From Phallusia fumigata (lineage: Eukaryota > Chordata > Ascidiacea > Phlebobranchia > Ascidiidae), in the NCBI GenBank assembly GCA_008931825.1, contig QXVZ01006703.1:1-43477 (forward strand): a stretch of DNA of 43,477 nt. The letters are read 5' to 3'. Below, piece by piece: positions 1 to 11,386 of the stretch. Both the position numbers and the translations under genes were made by a program. How positions within the stretch are numbered: the first letter of the stretch is position 1; each line of letters opens with the position of its first letter. The notes under the pieces are model-generated. The model ran no database searches and was not told the DNA's origin. It saw only the letters and a list, made by a program, of their open reading frames with translations.

Positions 1-348
1 CTACGCAGGCCTTTGAAAGGAAAATCTGCTTGTCACATTGACTGGCAATAAAAAGCAACTGTATACATTGATGACCTGCGTCAAACCGACGAAACTTGTC
101 AGTTGCTAAGTATCTTTATCTGCCCACATATTGCGGTTGCAACCGTCACATTATAAAACGTCACCAATGGAAAGATATCCGTGGGATGGTAAGTCTTTTA
201 AACAGTTGCATTCTTTAGTAATGCATCAGTGCTGTTGAGTTTGTAGTTACAGTTGTGTTGATCGTTTTTACTTTTTGTTAAGTTTGCAGTGGAATCGTGT
301 AGATTGCGGACTTGGTTTACGTTGGAGTGACTTCATATGTTCTACATC
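1..348 (+). promoter_or_regulatory. 5' flank of lectin gene 1 with candidate TATA box
   Basis: No coding sequence is visible here. A TATAAA hexamer lies at 152-157 inside ATTATAAAACG, about 190 bases before the first coding ATG, and could be the core promoter of gene 1. The octamer/ETS/TATA block found before genes 2-7 is not recognisable here, so gene 1 may be controlled differently. Only the TATA match supports the call. Confidence 0.3.
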
Positions 349-2511
349 ATGAAGTTTTGTGTCGTAACGTTTTTGCTGCTGTTCAAACTTGCTAATGCCC
401 AAACCTGGCACTCATTCCAAGGATATGAATATCTCATTGTTTACTCGCCATATGTCGATTCAGATGCTGAAGCTGAAGCTGGATGTGCAGCGAGAAGTGC
501 TACAGTAGCAAATGTTAAAACAACTGAGGTTCAAAACTTTTTGGTGGGCAAGATTGGAACTGTGACCGGTAAATCTTGAATAAAATCTTTGCGCATAGGT
601 TACATATCCATAAAACTTTACTGAATAGAAAAATAGTATTTAACTAGCATGTATGTTTAATACTATTGGGTCAGAAATATTGAGAACTAACACTAAATAA
701 AACAAAATTACGACAAGATGACTAAATACCGAAACAACTGAAGTTTAAAACTATTTCGTTACAAAAATCTGAAATAGGTAATATGGAAATATAAATGAAA
801 ACTTCAGATAGAAGAATAAGTTTAATGCTAAAGGAAACAAATTCATTTTTACTGATAGATTTTGATTGTTCGTTAATTGTAGAATTTCCCTTCTCTTTCT
901 ACATCGGTGCAAGTCGTATCGGGAACACAGACAATTTTCAGTGGACAGACGGAACAAGCGTTGATGTTGGACAGTGGATAGGTGGTGAACCAAACAACGG
1001 GAATGGAAATGAGGATTGTGTTATCATGGGGTGGTTACATGCACTTGATCCATTGTACAAGTGGGCTGATGTCCCTTGTTCATACCGCTCAAGATATATC
1101 TGTCATCGAAAAATTTCAGGTACGAGACTTTACAATTATCTTCCCCCTTTTTTGACCGGGTACGGCTTTACTGTGTACTTCCAATTGCAACATTGCAAAC
1201 GCAATACTCCCTAAACTTTTAGGAACCGCAATGACAACGATTTCTTCAACAGCATTACCGGTTACAACTAGGACAACCAGTTCGAAGCGAACCTTTGCCA
1301 CATGTAAGAAAATCATGTTGAATAGACATCGTTAAGTAATTTATTGTCGCTTTCTCAGACAACGTATAGTTAAGCACGCAACGTTAGCGCTAAACACTTT
1401 GATATTATAAATGATCTGTGGTTTCCTTTTTTACATTTCAAACGTGTTTGTGCTATTTTCAGCTAATGCGGAAACCGCTTTATCCATGTTGGGCGGAAAC
1501 ACTATCGAAAGTTCGACAACCACTGCTTCGGGGTTGACCCAAACCACAAGTGCAGTATATCATGTCAAAAGTAGTTCACAAAGCCAGGCTTTTTCAGGTT
1601 ATATATGCAATTAGTTGAGTTTCAAAATAACGTTGTGAGCCAAAATTGATATTTAATGAACAAAAACCTCAATAAGTATGGTATAAAGAAAGTTTTAAAA
1701 TCTCTAATTGCAAAGTCAACTCCGTATAATCAAATGTTCTAGCTTCTCAAACTTCTGATACTCCGATGTCTGAGACGTCCACTCCGGAAACAGAATCTTC
1801 TTCGTTCCAACAATCTGTACCTGCTGAAACTGAACAAATTTCTGGTAGTGACGATTGGTTTAATGTAATGTGAAGTTTAATTCAAAATATAACGTGATTG
1901 TTGTCATATGAATTTCAGCTTCGTTCATCTGTTTTGTTATAATTGGATTTTTAATTTTCACCAACGTTCTCAGTTTAGTTGTTATCGGGAGGTCATGTAC
2001 ACAACTCAAATGGTAAGCCATTCCTTTTTTGTGACGTTTTTGTTAAATTAGTTACTCTTGCTGAAATGGGCAGTAAAAGTTCCAAGTCCTGTTTGAGAAG
2101 AGAGAGAAACATGGTAAAATAGGTGACATGAGAGCCAACGCGGCTAAAAAATTTCACACGAATGCATAAAATTCAGTGAAAAAATTTACAAATTACAGTT
2201 CTTTTGTATTTTTTGTTTTTCCACAGTCAGCTACCATCAAAATCAGAAACGGCGCTTGAACCGACACCAGCTGGAGAAACCGCATACGAAATTCCAATGC
2301 CAGCACAATTTCACAATTATGAGGACGTACATGGTTTGTTTCTAGTTAATTTACTAAACATACGTAATACGTAATTTGCTGAAGGTATGTCTTGCGTTTA
2401 GTTTCTACTGCAAACAGCAACGTCGTGTCTTACATCAATGTGAATGTGGATCATCAAACTAGGAATGTTAACAACGAAGCTTCTTACATTGAATTTTCCC
2501 CAAAATTGTAA
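349..2511 (+). CDS. C-type lectin-like type I membrane receptor with ITIM-like tail (gene 1)
   Basis: Predicted 361-residue cell-surface receptor in eight exons with consistent phases: 349-568, 883-1119, 1223-1303, 1463-1597, 1743-1844, 1919-2012, 2227-2333, 2402-2511. A signal peptide (MKFCVVTFLLLFKLANA) precedes a CTLD (about 18-150) with WHSF, the four conserved cysteines, EPNN and KWAD. Three Ser/Thr-rich exons form a stalk (about 153-258). A hydrophobic segment (FICFVIIGFLIFTNVLSLVV) ends before basic residues. The tail has four tyrosines: AYEIPM, NYEDV, VSYINV and SYIEF. VSYINV fits the ITIM consensus (V/I/L/S-x-Y-x-x-V/I/L). The last two tyrosines occupy the same places as those of genes 2-7, showing common origin. 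WAD instead of WND makes normal calcium/sugar binding uncertain. An in-frame ATG at 337 could add four residues; 349 matches the paralogues. Confidence 0.82.
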
Positions 2512-2520
2512 ACTTTTCAA

Positions 2521-2600
2521 TAGGAAGATACAAGCCAGTACTTGTGTGTAACCCCCCCCCCCCCCCCCGACAAACGCTGCTGTCATCATCAGGAATTGAT
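2521..2600. repeat. Dispersed repeat interrupted by a 17-base poly-C run
   Basis: Just after gene 1, a stretch containing CAAGCCAGTACTTGTGTGTA and GTCATCAT-AGGAAT is repeated in gene 2 intron 2 (about 5219-5295). In the copy here a run of 17 C occupies 2552-2568, where the other copy reads aaacattttttatgttt. The rest of 2600-2830 shows no gene or motif I recognise. Confidence 0.6.
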
Positions 2601-2832
2601 TTTTTTCTTTATTGCTGTTTTTATTTTGAGCCAACGGAATTTAGAAAATGAATCTAAGACGGAAAAATTGTATAACATAAAGTTGATGTGTATATGAGGC
2701 ATATGAGGCATTACGTTTTAAACAAAAAAGCCATGGTATAGCTGTGGTTTCATAATAATTGCCAACAGGCATAACCAAAACACGTTGCTACTGTTTCTAA
2801 TACAGTAAATGTAGTGACATGTGATAATGGTA

Positions 2833-3000
2833 TGACTCACCAGCTCATAAATCACTCTCCATCCTGCGTACGCGTTCATATTTGCAACGTACGTGACGTA
2901 AGTACCGATCGTAGTTCATTTGCATAAAAGCCGCGTCAACACAATACAAAGTTCCCATCACCTCATGAATCGTTATAAAATTCACGTAATCCGGGGACGT
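2833..3000. promoter_or_regulatory. Conserved upstream block C (CRE-like plus inverted octamer), copy 1
   Basis: This stretch is repeated at about 11060-11200, 17935-18075 and 23165-23300, always between the 3' end of one lectin gene and the promoter of the next. It carries GTGACGTAAG (CRE-like; a perfect TGACGTCA in two other copies) and ATTTGCAT at 2918-2925, the reverse complement of the POU octamer ATGCAAAT. An upstream regulatory element is inferred from conservation and site content. It may instead be an ordinary part of the duplicated unit. The interval 3001-3459 holds no recognisable gene. Confidence 0.4.
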
Positions 3001-3459
3001 ATCATGCTTTCGAAATCCGGGGGAAAAATACCTGGAGAGGTGTGTTATGTCCAACGTTCATTGGAAGACATGTGAAGTTCGAAAAACGTAAAGTTTCTTT
3101 AGTACAACAGCAGCATAAAATCATGTTCTGAACTATGTTGTACCTTGTTTTGTTTTTTTATTTTGGAACACAGCCATATTACCTCCGTTTTACATTACAG
3201 TCTTGTAGTCGTTTTATAAAACGTATAGGCACTTTTGCGCTAACAAAAAATATATTTATGCCATTACTCTGACATTTCAATTGTGCTTTAGGACAAAAGC
3301 GAATTTCCTGTTAGGAATAGGCAAACTTTGAAAATCAGAAAAACCAAACATCATTTTTACACTCTTACGGTCACAACATTCCCGCCAACTTTCCCGTATA
3401 TACATATATATATACAGCTTTCTCATGTAAATGATGCCAAGTTTCGAATCGTTCACTTC

Positions 3460-3640
3460 TAACCGGTTCTGTGACGCACAGCACCAGCGTGGTCTAGAAT
3501 GCACATCAGTAGTTTCACAGTTTCTTCAGTTCATGTAAATGAAGCCCAACTCCTGATTAACTACTTCCGTTATGACGCAGCACATCTCCCACGAGGCTAT
3601 AAAGTCTATTGTGTGCTTTGTTGCCTCAAGACGCCCTGCT
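3460..3640 (+). promoter_or_regulatory. Conserved promoter block of gene 2
   Basis: First of six related promoter blocks. In order it shows TGTGACGCA, GCACATCAGTAG, an octamer-like ATGTAAAT, ACTTCCGTTATGACG (ETS-like core plus CRE half-site) and a TATA box, TATAAA 3598-3603, in GCTATAAAGTC. The coding ATG follows at 4071. A 3' splice site ends at 4056, so transcripts from this TATA box should carry a spliced leader exon. Between 3641 and 4056 nothing else is recognisable. Confidence 0.6.
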
Positions 3641-4070
3641 GGTTTTTTTGAATGAACACGGTGGCAATTCAGTAGCGTTCGAATGGATTTTAGCAATTTG
3701 GATCTGAAAAAATAAACAGATATATTGCGTAGTCAAATATTTTTTATCAAGCAGAATGAAGTCGAATTTGTTATGTACCTCGAGGTTAACTGGTTGTTGT
3801 ATAAAAACCCGCATGACTAAATTAAAAATACTATTCGTGTTCGTGTTTAGAGTCAAGCTGCAGTTTATTGACATAGTAATATGAGTTGGACGCCAACTGC
3901 CAAAATTATTTTTCCTTACCCTTTGGCGGTTCTAAATCTCGTAGGGAAAAATACTTTAGGCTTTTTATTTTTTAAATGATCAATTTAAAACGCAGAGATT
4001 TGTGAATAAATTTATATTGTCTATGGATGTTAAATGCCAATTATTTTCGTTTTCAGGAGAATTTTCCAGC

Positions 4071-6328
4071 ATGAAAACACACATAGTAATAACTCTGTTG
4101 ATGTTCGGACTTGCAAAGGCCCAAACATGGCATTCCTTTCAAAGCTATAAATATCTAATAGTTTCTGACCCGCTTACGTACTCTGAAGCTGAAGCCAGAT
4201 GTGCTGCAAGAAATGCCACACTGGCATACGTTAAAACAACCAAACTGCAAAACTTCCTGGCAACCAAGATAGCAAATTTGAGCGGTAGGTTGACGGTTAA
4301 ATTACATTTTTTGTCTAGAAATCGTGAGGTCGGTGGTTCTAATCCCGCCACGGCCACTCTTTTCCCCTTTATCTGACGCTTGCAAAAATGTGACCAACCC
4401 ACCACCAGGCGTGACCAACCCGCGGCCCCCAAGCAGACTTACGTCAACACTGCGTGCAACAAGTGACTTTTAACCACCTGTTTTCGCAAAATTTGTCCAA
4501 AACTCGCAATAAAAACATTGTCAATGAACTTGTTTGGTATTTAGTTGGGTAAAAACGTTAGTTTCATGTAATACCCGTTTCATGTAAAAGTGATCCGCAA
4601 CACCTGAAAAGTTGATAGGTCTGCTGTGCATTGACTTTCTAGCAGTGTGCAAGTTAGAGGGTTACCCATTTGGATGAATTACTTGAACTAAAATTTGTGT
4701 AGCGGAACTATGAAATGTGCACGGGTTTTTAACTTTTTGCTGGATAGATGTCAGGGACTTCTACTACATCGGCGCGACACGAATCAAAGGGACAAACAAC
4801 TTCCAGTGGTCGGATGGAACAAGTTTCAATGTGACACACTGGCAAAAGGGAGAGCAGAATAACGCTATGGGGAATGAGGACTGCGTGTTTATAGCGTGGA
4901 AGTACATTCCATCCCAGCTCTACAAGTGGATCGACGATCCTTGTTCATCCTACGCAAGATCAGTTTGCCAAAGACCGATAGGTAAATACAACTTTNTCGA
5001 CGATCCTTGTTCATCCTACGCAAGATCAGTTTGCCAAAGACCGATAGGTAAATACAACTTTTAAAGCAAGTATGGATAAGAAAATACGAATGGGCAGGTT
5101 AAGTTAATCAAATTAGAAGGGAAATTGTGCAATGCCTTTTTATTACTTAGCGACATTTGTATGTTCGTTTAGCACAGCCTTGTTACATTAGCAACTTAGT
5201 GTGTCATACTATTTACAATAAGAAGTAACAAGCCAGTACTTGTGTGTAAAACATTTTTTATGTTTCGACGAACGCTATTGTCATCATGAGGAATGTTACC
5301 CTGTCAAATGAAAATATTTACATGCTTTTATCATGCATGTGTAAACCAACTTCAATTTGACACAAACAAATTTGGGGATGTTTAAAAATGTACCGAGCTT
5401 GTGATGCTGTTGAAACAACTGATCTGCTTTGTAAGTAAATTCGTTAAGCTGGTTTTTGGACTAAAATTTGTGATTTTAATTTCCAGCTTCCAAAACGGAT
5501 AATATCCCAAACTCAACGCTGGAGCCACTCATGTCTACTGCATCTAGTGCCTTCAAAAACATGTCTAACACGTCACAAAGTTTGGTAGCATTACAGTGCC
5601 AATACAATTTTGGTAAGTTTTATCCCTCATAATTTTACTCGTCTCAAACCTTGTAAATGATAAATATTTTTGTGCAGATCTTCTTATCAGTGCAATCATC
5701 GTCGCTACAGTTTTACTAGCAACCTTTGTTATTGGACTGGTTGTAATTGTGAAGTTTAACAAAAAAATAGGGTAGGTGAAATTTTGTTGCATTGGTTGAA
5801 CACTCATCAAAACACCGACATTAGACCGATCCAAACTTTTTTGTTTCGACACATAAGCAATATCATTTACATAAAATCAGGTCATAAATAACTTTGGGGG
5901 TCATTACAAATACAGACTTTCAAGTGTCCCAGTCATGCAAAACACCACAATTTGCATGGACAGGTCAAGTTTTCCTGGTATTTGCATAGTTAGCTTTCTA
6001 CTAAACATTTTCCGTCACATTTTCACTTTTTTGTTTTTTATTTTGTGACAGTCGTTTACAGCACAAGATAATTTTTGACCGGAGTCAACACGAAGAATCC
6101 AATCATGAAAATTCAAATCCCGCTCGTTATTACATGAACAAAGATGCGCAAAAAGGTTTGTTTCGGGAATAACAGAGTTAAATAGATAATTAAAGATTGC
6201 ATCTCAATGTATTTTATTTTCTAGCACCTGCAGCTGTCAGTTTTGCCACCTACGTCAACACTATTGAAAACCAGCATTCAGTAAAAAATCAAAGAAAAGA
6301 AGATGAGTATGTTGAATTCAATGAATAA
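4071..6328 (+). CDS. C-type lectin-like receptor with tyrosine tail (gene 2)
   Basis: Predicted 291-residue type I membrane protein. Exons: 4071-4284, 4748-4981, 5487-5612, 5678-5771, 6052-6155, 6225-6328; phases agree throughout. Signal peptide MKTHIVITLLMFGLAKA; CTLD about 18-149; linker of 42 residues without a Thr-rich exon; membrane segment about 193-216 starting LLISAIIVATVLLATF; then K/N-rich cytoplasmic residues. The tail has RYYMN, ATYVNT and EYVEF. The first two contain Y-x-N, the core recognised by Grb2-type SH2 domains. The sugar motif reads EQN instead of EPN and the WND position reads WID, so canonical mannose-type binding is probably lost. The exon 2 acceptor (gctggatag) has a poor pyrimidine tract but is the one that keeps frame. 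A false second end of exon 2 lies after the N at 4996. Confidence 0.83.
4314..4355 (+). other. tRNA-like 3' fragment in gene 2 intron 1
   Basis: The segment holds CTAGAAA, which resembles an anticodon loop, then GGTGG TTCTAAT CCCGCC, resembling a T arm with a B-box (GGTTCnAnnCC), and an acceptor-like end. No 5' half is visible. It is probably a decayed tRNA copy or the end of a tRNA-derived SINE. It is not the same element as those in genes 4-6. Confidence 0.3.
4931..5061. repeat. Assembly-type duplication of 65 bases around single N (4996)
   Basis: Bases 4931-4995 are repeated exactly as 4997-5061, separated by one N. The repeat covers the last 51 bases of gene 2 exon 2, its splice donor and 14 intron bases. 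Exact identity abutting an N points to two contigs joined without merging their overlap. The second partial exon is most likely not real. Confidence 0.85.
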
Positions 6329-7485
6329 AAGGTGATCACGTCATGAGTGTCTCACAATATTTATCTGTGCACATTCTACTTTTGTATACGCACTGTGTTT
6401 TTTCTCATTCTCAAACATTTTATCACAATGATTTACGTCTCTCACTTGCTTTGCGCCACTGCACCGTTTTCGCGTTGGTACCACGACTTTTTCTTTGGTC
6501 ACATTTTGTGTTTAATTAATTACACGAATAGTTTGCCTAATTATGCCCCCTCTGTCGTTTTGTGAGTGCTCCTATTGACGAAATTTCGGCGTGCATTTCG
6601 CGAGAGGCAACCAAGGCAATCAGCGACCGCTTTGTCACCATCTACGCTTTGTTTCTTGATTTAAAACTTTAAGAGTCCCTTTTTCGTGTTAACTGGATCA
6701 TGAGGTTGAAACGAGTTCTTTACCGGTTGTTGTACAACTGACTTGTGTTTTGTTGTAGTTGTAGCATCAGCTGATCTCTTGCCAGTTGCTTTATTAATTT
6801 TGTAATTTTAATAAAGACAGCCAGTGCTCTACCGCGTTAAAACTTAAGCTTTTCGGGGATAGCTGTCAGTGCAGTTTTCGAAGGCTTTTGGTGACCGATT
6901 AATTGGGCGCCACATCTGGTTTAAACCGCCAATAAGTCGTGATTTGTTTGACTAAGTATCTTGCGAAGCTTATCCTACGTTACACCCAATCTACAACGCA
7001 AATTAAATCCAATCCAAAGGACATTTTTTGCTCTTGTGTTTGAACAAAAACGCTTTTTTGTTTGGCTTACTTCAGTAAAGCGCTTTGAAGACATATTTCT
7101 ACCAACACAAGAACGTAGTCATTACAATATGCTTATCTATGTTGAAGGTAACCTTATGATCCAAAGAGCGAAATTAAATGATTTTGGGACAGAGTGCATA
7201 GCAATAAGGTACATTTTACGGTTACCAAATTGTAAAACTCATACGTGACGATTGTTGCAGCAACATACCGTGCTTTGATCTTTTTTACCAACTGTGGCAC
7301 TATAGTTCGTATTAATTATTATGTACCTCGTTGCTAAGGGCGCACTTTACCTTTTGATGATTTTTTCTTGGTGGCATACCGAATAATCAATATTATTACC
7401 AACGGTGGCAGTAGGGGCCGTAGCTCCCTTGTTCAAAAATGGTAGAAGGTACGCTACGGTTTGAGTTAATGACAATGCTGATTTA
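6329..7485. other. Gene 2 3' region with blocks shared by the array
   Basis: No coding sequence is supported. The stretch begins with the 3' UTR-like AAAGGTGATCACGTCA shared with genes 3-5. Next come CGTGCATTTCGCGAGAGGCAA (about 6590-6612), repeated after genes 3, 4 and 5, and AATAAA at 6810-6815 in a block ending GACAGCCAGTGCTC that recurs near 16100. Bases 6900-7250 resemble 16200-16400 and 22140-22260. These are pieces of the duplicated unit, not genes; small open frames here are not conserved. Confidence 0.5.
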
Positions 7486-7553
7486 TTCTGGTGAATTTAT
7501 TCCAAGGTTTGCAATATCTCATTGAGTACCGACAAATGGTCTATTTTATGTCT
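7486..7553 (+). pseudogene. Relic of a lectin exon 1 (between genes 2 and 3)
   Basis: The bases TTCCAAGGTTTGCAATATCT and CATTGAGTACC match the CTLD start seen in intact genes (SFQGxxYLIxY) and the pseudogene at 16655. Only about 65 bases survive. After that the sequence switches to CTGACGTATATCGAGAG, which matches the region before gene 4 (about 11283), so a deletion or recombination junction lies near 7552. The rest, to 7944, holds no gene I recognise. Confidence 0.5.
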
Positions 7554-7944
7554 GACGTATATCGAGAGTTTAATCTAGTTCGAGAAACGAGTTGTTTCTT
7601 CTTCTTCAAAGCTATACTCCAAAGGCGCGAAAAAATATATTTTAAACCTTTTATGTTTAGAAAATCAGTCCAATTACCTTCCACATCAGTGCAGCTCTAA
7701 GGTAGACAGAAAGATAAAGCATTTGAGTTTAAAAAAGGCACCATTTAAGAATTAAGCATCTGCTGCATATCCTTTACTGTGACACTTTTATTATGCATTA
7801 GACAACTGTATATTTTCTGGCTAAATGCAATAAAAATATTGGCATTAAAAACACCAATTACTATTTTTGTACACTTACTGGCACAACATGTGGCAAATTT
7901 TCGTACGGTTATCCTGGTTTTTCCATGTAAGTAATTTCAATCTT

Positions 7945-8131
7945 CGTATTTTCTGTGACGCATAACACAAGCGAGGTTTTGTATGCACATCAGTAGTTGT
8001 TCGTCCATACAGTTTTTTCAGTGCATGCAAATGAGCGCAACCCCTGAATAAATACTTCCTCTTTAACTCTGCACTTTCCTCACGAAGCTATAAAGTGTAC
8101 GGTGTTCTTGATAGCCTGAAGTGGCTCTGTG
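7945..8131 (+). promoter_or_regulatory. Conserved promoter block of gene 3
   Basis: Contains TGTGACGCATAACACAAGCG, GCACATCAGTAG, a perfect octamer ATGCAAAT (8025-8032) and TATAAA at 8089-8094 in GCTATAAAGTG. The ACTTCCG box is altered (ACTTCCTCTTTAACTC), so this copy lacks the CRE half-site. A leader exon would end near 8131, but the donor GTAGGT of genes 4-6 is GTTTTG here. The first coding exon starts after the 3' splice site at 8489. Confidence 0.6.
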
Positions 8132-8503
8132 GTTTTGGATAAGCGCAATGGCCGTTCGATAAAACAACTGCTGCTTGGTGTAATAATTAGAAAAAGTTAA
8201 AATACATGTTTTGCAGTTGAATATTAAATTTATTGCACAGAACGAAATTATTTGGACCATAGGTTGAACAGCTGTGGTAAAAAGAACTGTAGCAGTCAGC
8301 GCAGGAGTGAAACATAACTGTTGTGCATTTTTTATGCCAAATTGCAATTTATAAACTAAATTGTCTGTTTTGAGATACCAACGTTTGTATTTTATTGTTA
8401 CTTATTTACTTTTTATTCCAGTTTCTTTCGGATTTTGGCGTTTTTTATGTATGTCTTGAAATTTGGTAAATGGTTTTTATTATTTTCAGAAAAAAATCTG
8501 AGT

Positions 8504-10649
8504 ATGAAGCCGTATACAGTAATAATTCTTTTGATGTTTGAACTTGCCAGGGCCGAAACATGGCATTCCTTCCAAGGATACGAATATGTCATTGCTTACT
8601 CGCCATATGTTAGTTCATATGCTAAAGCTAAAGCTGGATGTGCTGCAAGAAACGCTACAGTGGCAAATGTTAAAACAACTGAAATTCAAAACTTTTTGAT
8701 TGGAATAATCGGGAACCTAACAGGTAATACTGGAATGAAAAACAGGGGCAAAACTTTTTACTCAAATAGATAAATACAAAACGCGATTGCTTGAACTACC
8801 CGTTATTTGCAGAATTCCCATACTCCCTTTACATCGGCGCATCACGCATAGGGAGCAAAAACGAGTTCCAGTGGACAGATGGTACAAGTGTCAATGTTAC
8901 ACAGTGGGTTAGTAGTGTACCTAATTACTACAGCGGAAATGAGAATTGTGTTATAATGGGGTGGCTACTTGAACTTGACCCACTGTACAAGTGGTTTGCT
9001 GTTCCTTGTGCATACAGCTCAAGATATGTTTGTCAACGGATGTTTTCAGGTTTGAACAATGCTTTGTGTACTTTGTGACCTAACTTACCCATGCCGCGAT
9101 AAATGGTATGTAACATTCTTAGCAGGTACGATATTTCAAACAGCCTAACCAGTCACAGTTGTGCCAATCATCCACATTTAACTCGCTTCGGTTAAAAACG
9201 TGCAGCAACGAGCTACAGAGACCACGTGTAAACCAGATTTACAGATTGCAGAAACATAAGGCAGTGACGTCATTAACATGTCAAGCCCCAAAGATTTTCA
9301 CATAATTTGTAAACTGGCACGCTGCGTTTAGAACTGTCGCCGATCTCTGAGGTACCGGGTCAAAATTGATTTATGAGTTGTCTTATTAGCAGCGAACTCT
9401 AATAAACTGGAGTGAAGTATTTAATACTGTAGTCACACAAAAACAATTTTAAAAATCGCGAAATTAAAACCATTTTAGCTTATCAATGACCTGAATTTTG
9501 GTGATGTTTAAAATCGTTTCATGTCTTTGATGTTCTTGAATAAACTCAGATTTCGTTAAAACGTCCCACCTGGTTTTCGAACTAAATATGGTGATTTTGA
9601 TTTTCAGCTCCCAAAACGGATAACAACCAAAACTTTTCGCTGCAGTCACTAATGTCTACTGCATCCAGTGCTTTGCAAAACATTTCCAACACATCACAAA
9701 GTTTGAGACCTGTGCAGTGTCAATACAATTTTGGTAAATTTTATTCCTCGTAAGCTTACTCATCTCAAACCTTATAAATAACAAATATTTTTGGGCAGCT
9801 CTTCTTATAAGCGCAATCATCGTCGCTGCAGTTTTACTCGCAACATTTCTTGTTGCACTGGTTGTTTTTGTGAAATTAAAAAATAAAGTAAGGTAAGTGA
9901 TATTTTATTGTCCGTAGTTTAATCCTGCTTATCCAAACACCGACATTAGACGGACCCAAACTTTTTGTTTCAACATTACCACTAAATCATTTACAAAAAA
10001 TCAGGTCATAAGTAGCTTTTGTTTGGGTCATTGTAAATACAGGCCTTTGTGTCCCAGTCATGCAAAGCATTACAGTTTGCATGAACAAGTCAAGTTTTGC
10101 CGGCAGTTGCATATGCGTTCGCTTTGCCACTGTATCCAGTTCGTCTGCCATCTGCCTTTGCCATTGTATCCAGTTTAGCTTGGGTGTCACGCCCTGGGCG
10201 CAAGAAAGGCTTTTGAAAGCAAGACAATGTTAAACGAAGTCTGGCCTCAAGTGTATAACTGCCAGTGGAAGTTAACTTGCTCGTATAATTATAACTGGTA
10301 GTATCATATGTTTGGAAATTATGCATAAAAAACTCGCCACCACGTTGTTATGTTTTTATTTTATTTTTGTGACAGTCAGTTACAACATAAGACAATTTTT
10401 GACCGGAGTCAAAAAGAATCCAATCATGAAAATTCAAACCCGGCTCAATATTACATGAACGAAGATTCGCATAAAGGTTTGATTTGCGACTAACAGAGCC
10501 GAATAAATAGGAGAAAATTACAAATTGATGTATTTTAATTTCTAGCACCTGCAGCTGTCAGTTTTGCCACCTACGTCAACACCATAGACAACCAGCATTC
10601 AGTCAAAAATCAAAGAAAAGAGGACGGGTATATTGAGTTGCATGAGTAA
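8504..10649 (+). CDS. C-type lectin-like receptor with tyrosine tail (gene 3)
   Basis: Predicted 293 residues. Exons: 8504-8723, 8813-9049, 9608-9733, 9799-9892, 10376-10476, 10546-10649. Signal peptide MKPYTVIILLMFELARA; CTLD about 18-150 with all four cysteines; a 42-residue linker (no Thr-rich exon); membrane helix about 196-220 (LLISAIIVAAVLLATF...); tail with QYYMN, ATYVNT and GYIEL. The last motif is EDGYIEL, where paralogues have EDEY. The sugar-binding positions are the most altered in the array: VPN for EPN and WFA for WND, so a calcium-dependent sugar site is very unlikely. N-glycosylation sequons NAT and NVT are present. The ATG is 14 bases after a 3' splice site (TTTTCAG, ending 8489). 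Confidence 0.84.
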
Positions 10650-11055
10650 AAGGTGATCACGTCAAGAGTGTTATGCGTGTCTCACAATATTTATCTGTGC
10701 ACATTCCACTTTTGTTTACACACTGTTGTGTTTATTACGCAATTATTTGATTACGATGGTTTACGCCTCCCACTGTCTCCTACTTGCTTTTCGCCACTGC
10801 AGATTTTTACGTTAGCACCACGTATTTTTCTTTGGGCACATTTTGTGTTTAATAAATTTCACAAATAATTTGCCTCTTTCTGCCCCCTCTGCCCCTTTTG
10901 TCCTGTTGCATAAATTTCTGCGTGCATTTCGCGAGAGGCAACCAAGGCAATCAGCGGCCGCCTTGTAAGGTGTCGCATCTGCGCTTTGTTTTTTGATTTA
11001 AAACTTGAAGAGCCCCTTATATGAAGTGTTAGTAGGCTACCCATGTGTCAACATG
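10650..11055. other. Gene 3 3' region with poly(A) signal
   Basis: Shares the GGTGATCACGTCA start and the CGCGAGAGGCAACCAAGGCA block with the other 3' flanks. AATAAA at 10851-10856, about 205 bases past the stop, is the likely polyadenylation signal; the same hexamer sits at the matching place after gene 4. Near 11030 the text GTGTTAGTAGGCTACCCATG also occurs at 16499, where the gene-8-like pseudogene follows. Here that relic appears to be deleted. Confidence 0.5.
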
Positions 11056-11059
11056 TAGT

Positions 11060-11200
11060 AAAGGTATCTGACCCCCCAGCGTATAATTCACTGTCCATGC
11101 AGCGTAAGCGTTTGTTTTGCAACGTGCTTGACGTCATATACCAATCGAGGTTCATTTTCATAAAACAGCGACAGCACCAGAACGAAATTCCCTTCAATCC
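11060..11200. promoter_or_regulatory. Conserved upstream block C, copy 2
   Basis: Repeats the block at 2833. It has a perfect palindromic CRE, TGACGTCA, at 11129-11136. The inverted octamer seen in the other copies is damaged here (ATTTTCAT). The regulatory role is inferred from conservation only. Confidence 0.4.
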
Positions 11201-11386
11201 AGGGATCGAAGTAATCGTTTTGCGTCACCTTGATTCGTATCAGGCCGACGTGGATCGGAGTGTAATATCTGGAGGAGTATGTGTGACGTACATTGAGAGT
11301 TCAATCGAGTTCACGAAATGTGCTGTTTTTTCAGAACAGTGTTTCCCAACCAGTGATACGCGATGGATTTCCAAATGGTAAGTGAG

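Noticed and set aside
4145..4432. Minus-strand frame containing AGLEPPTSRF
   Set aside because: Antisense of CTLD exon 1 and of the tRNA-like fragment of gene 2; no independent support.
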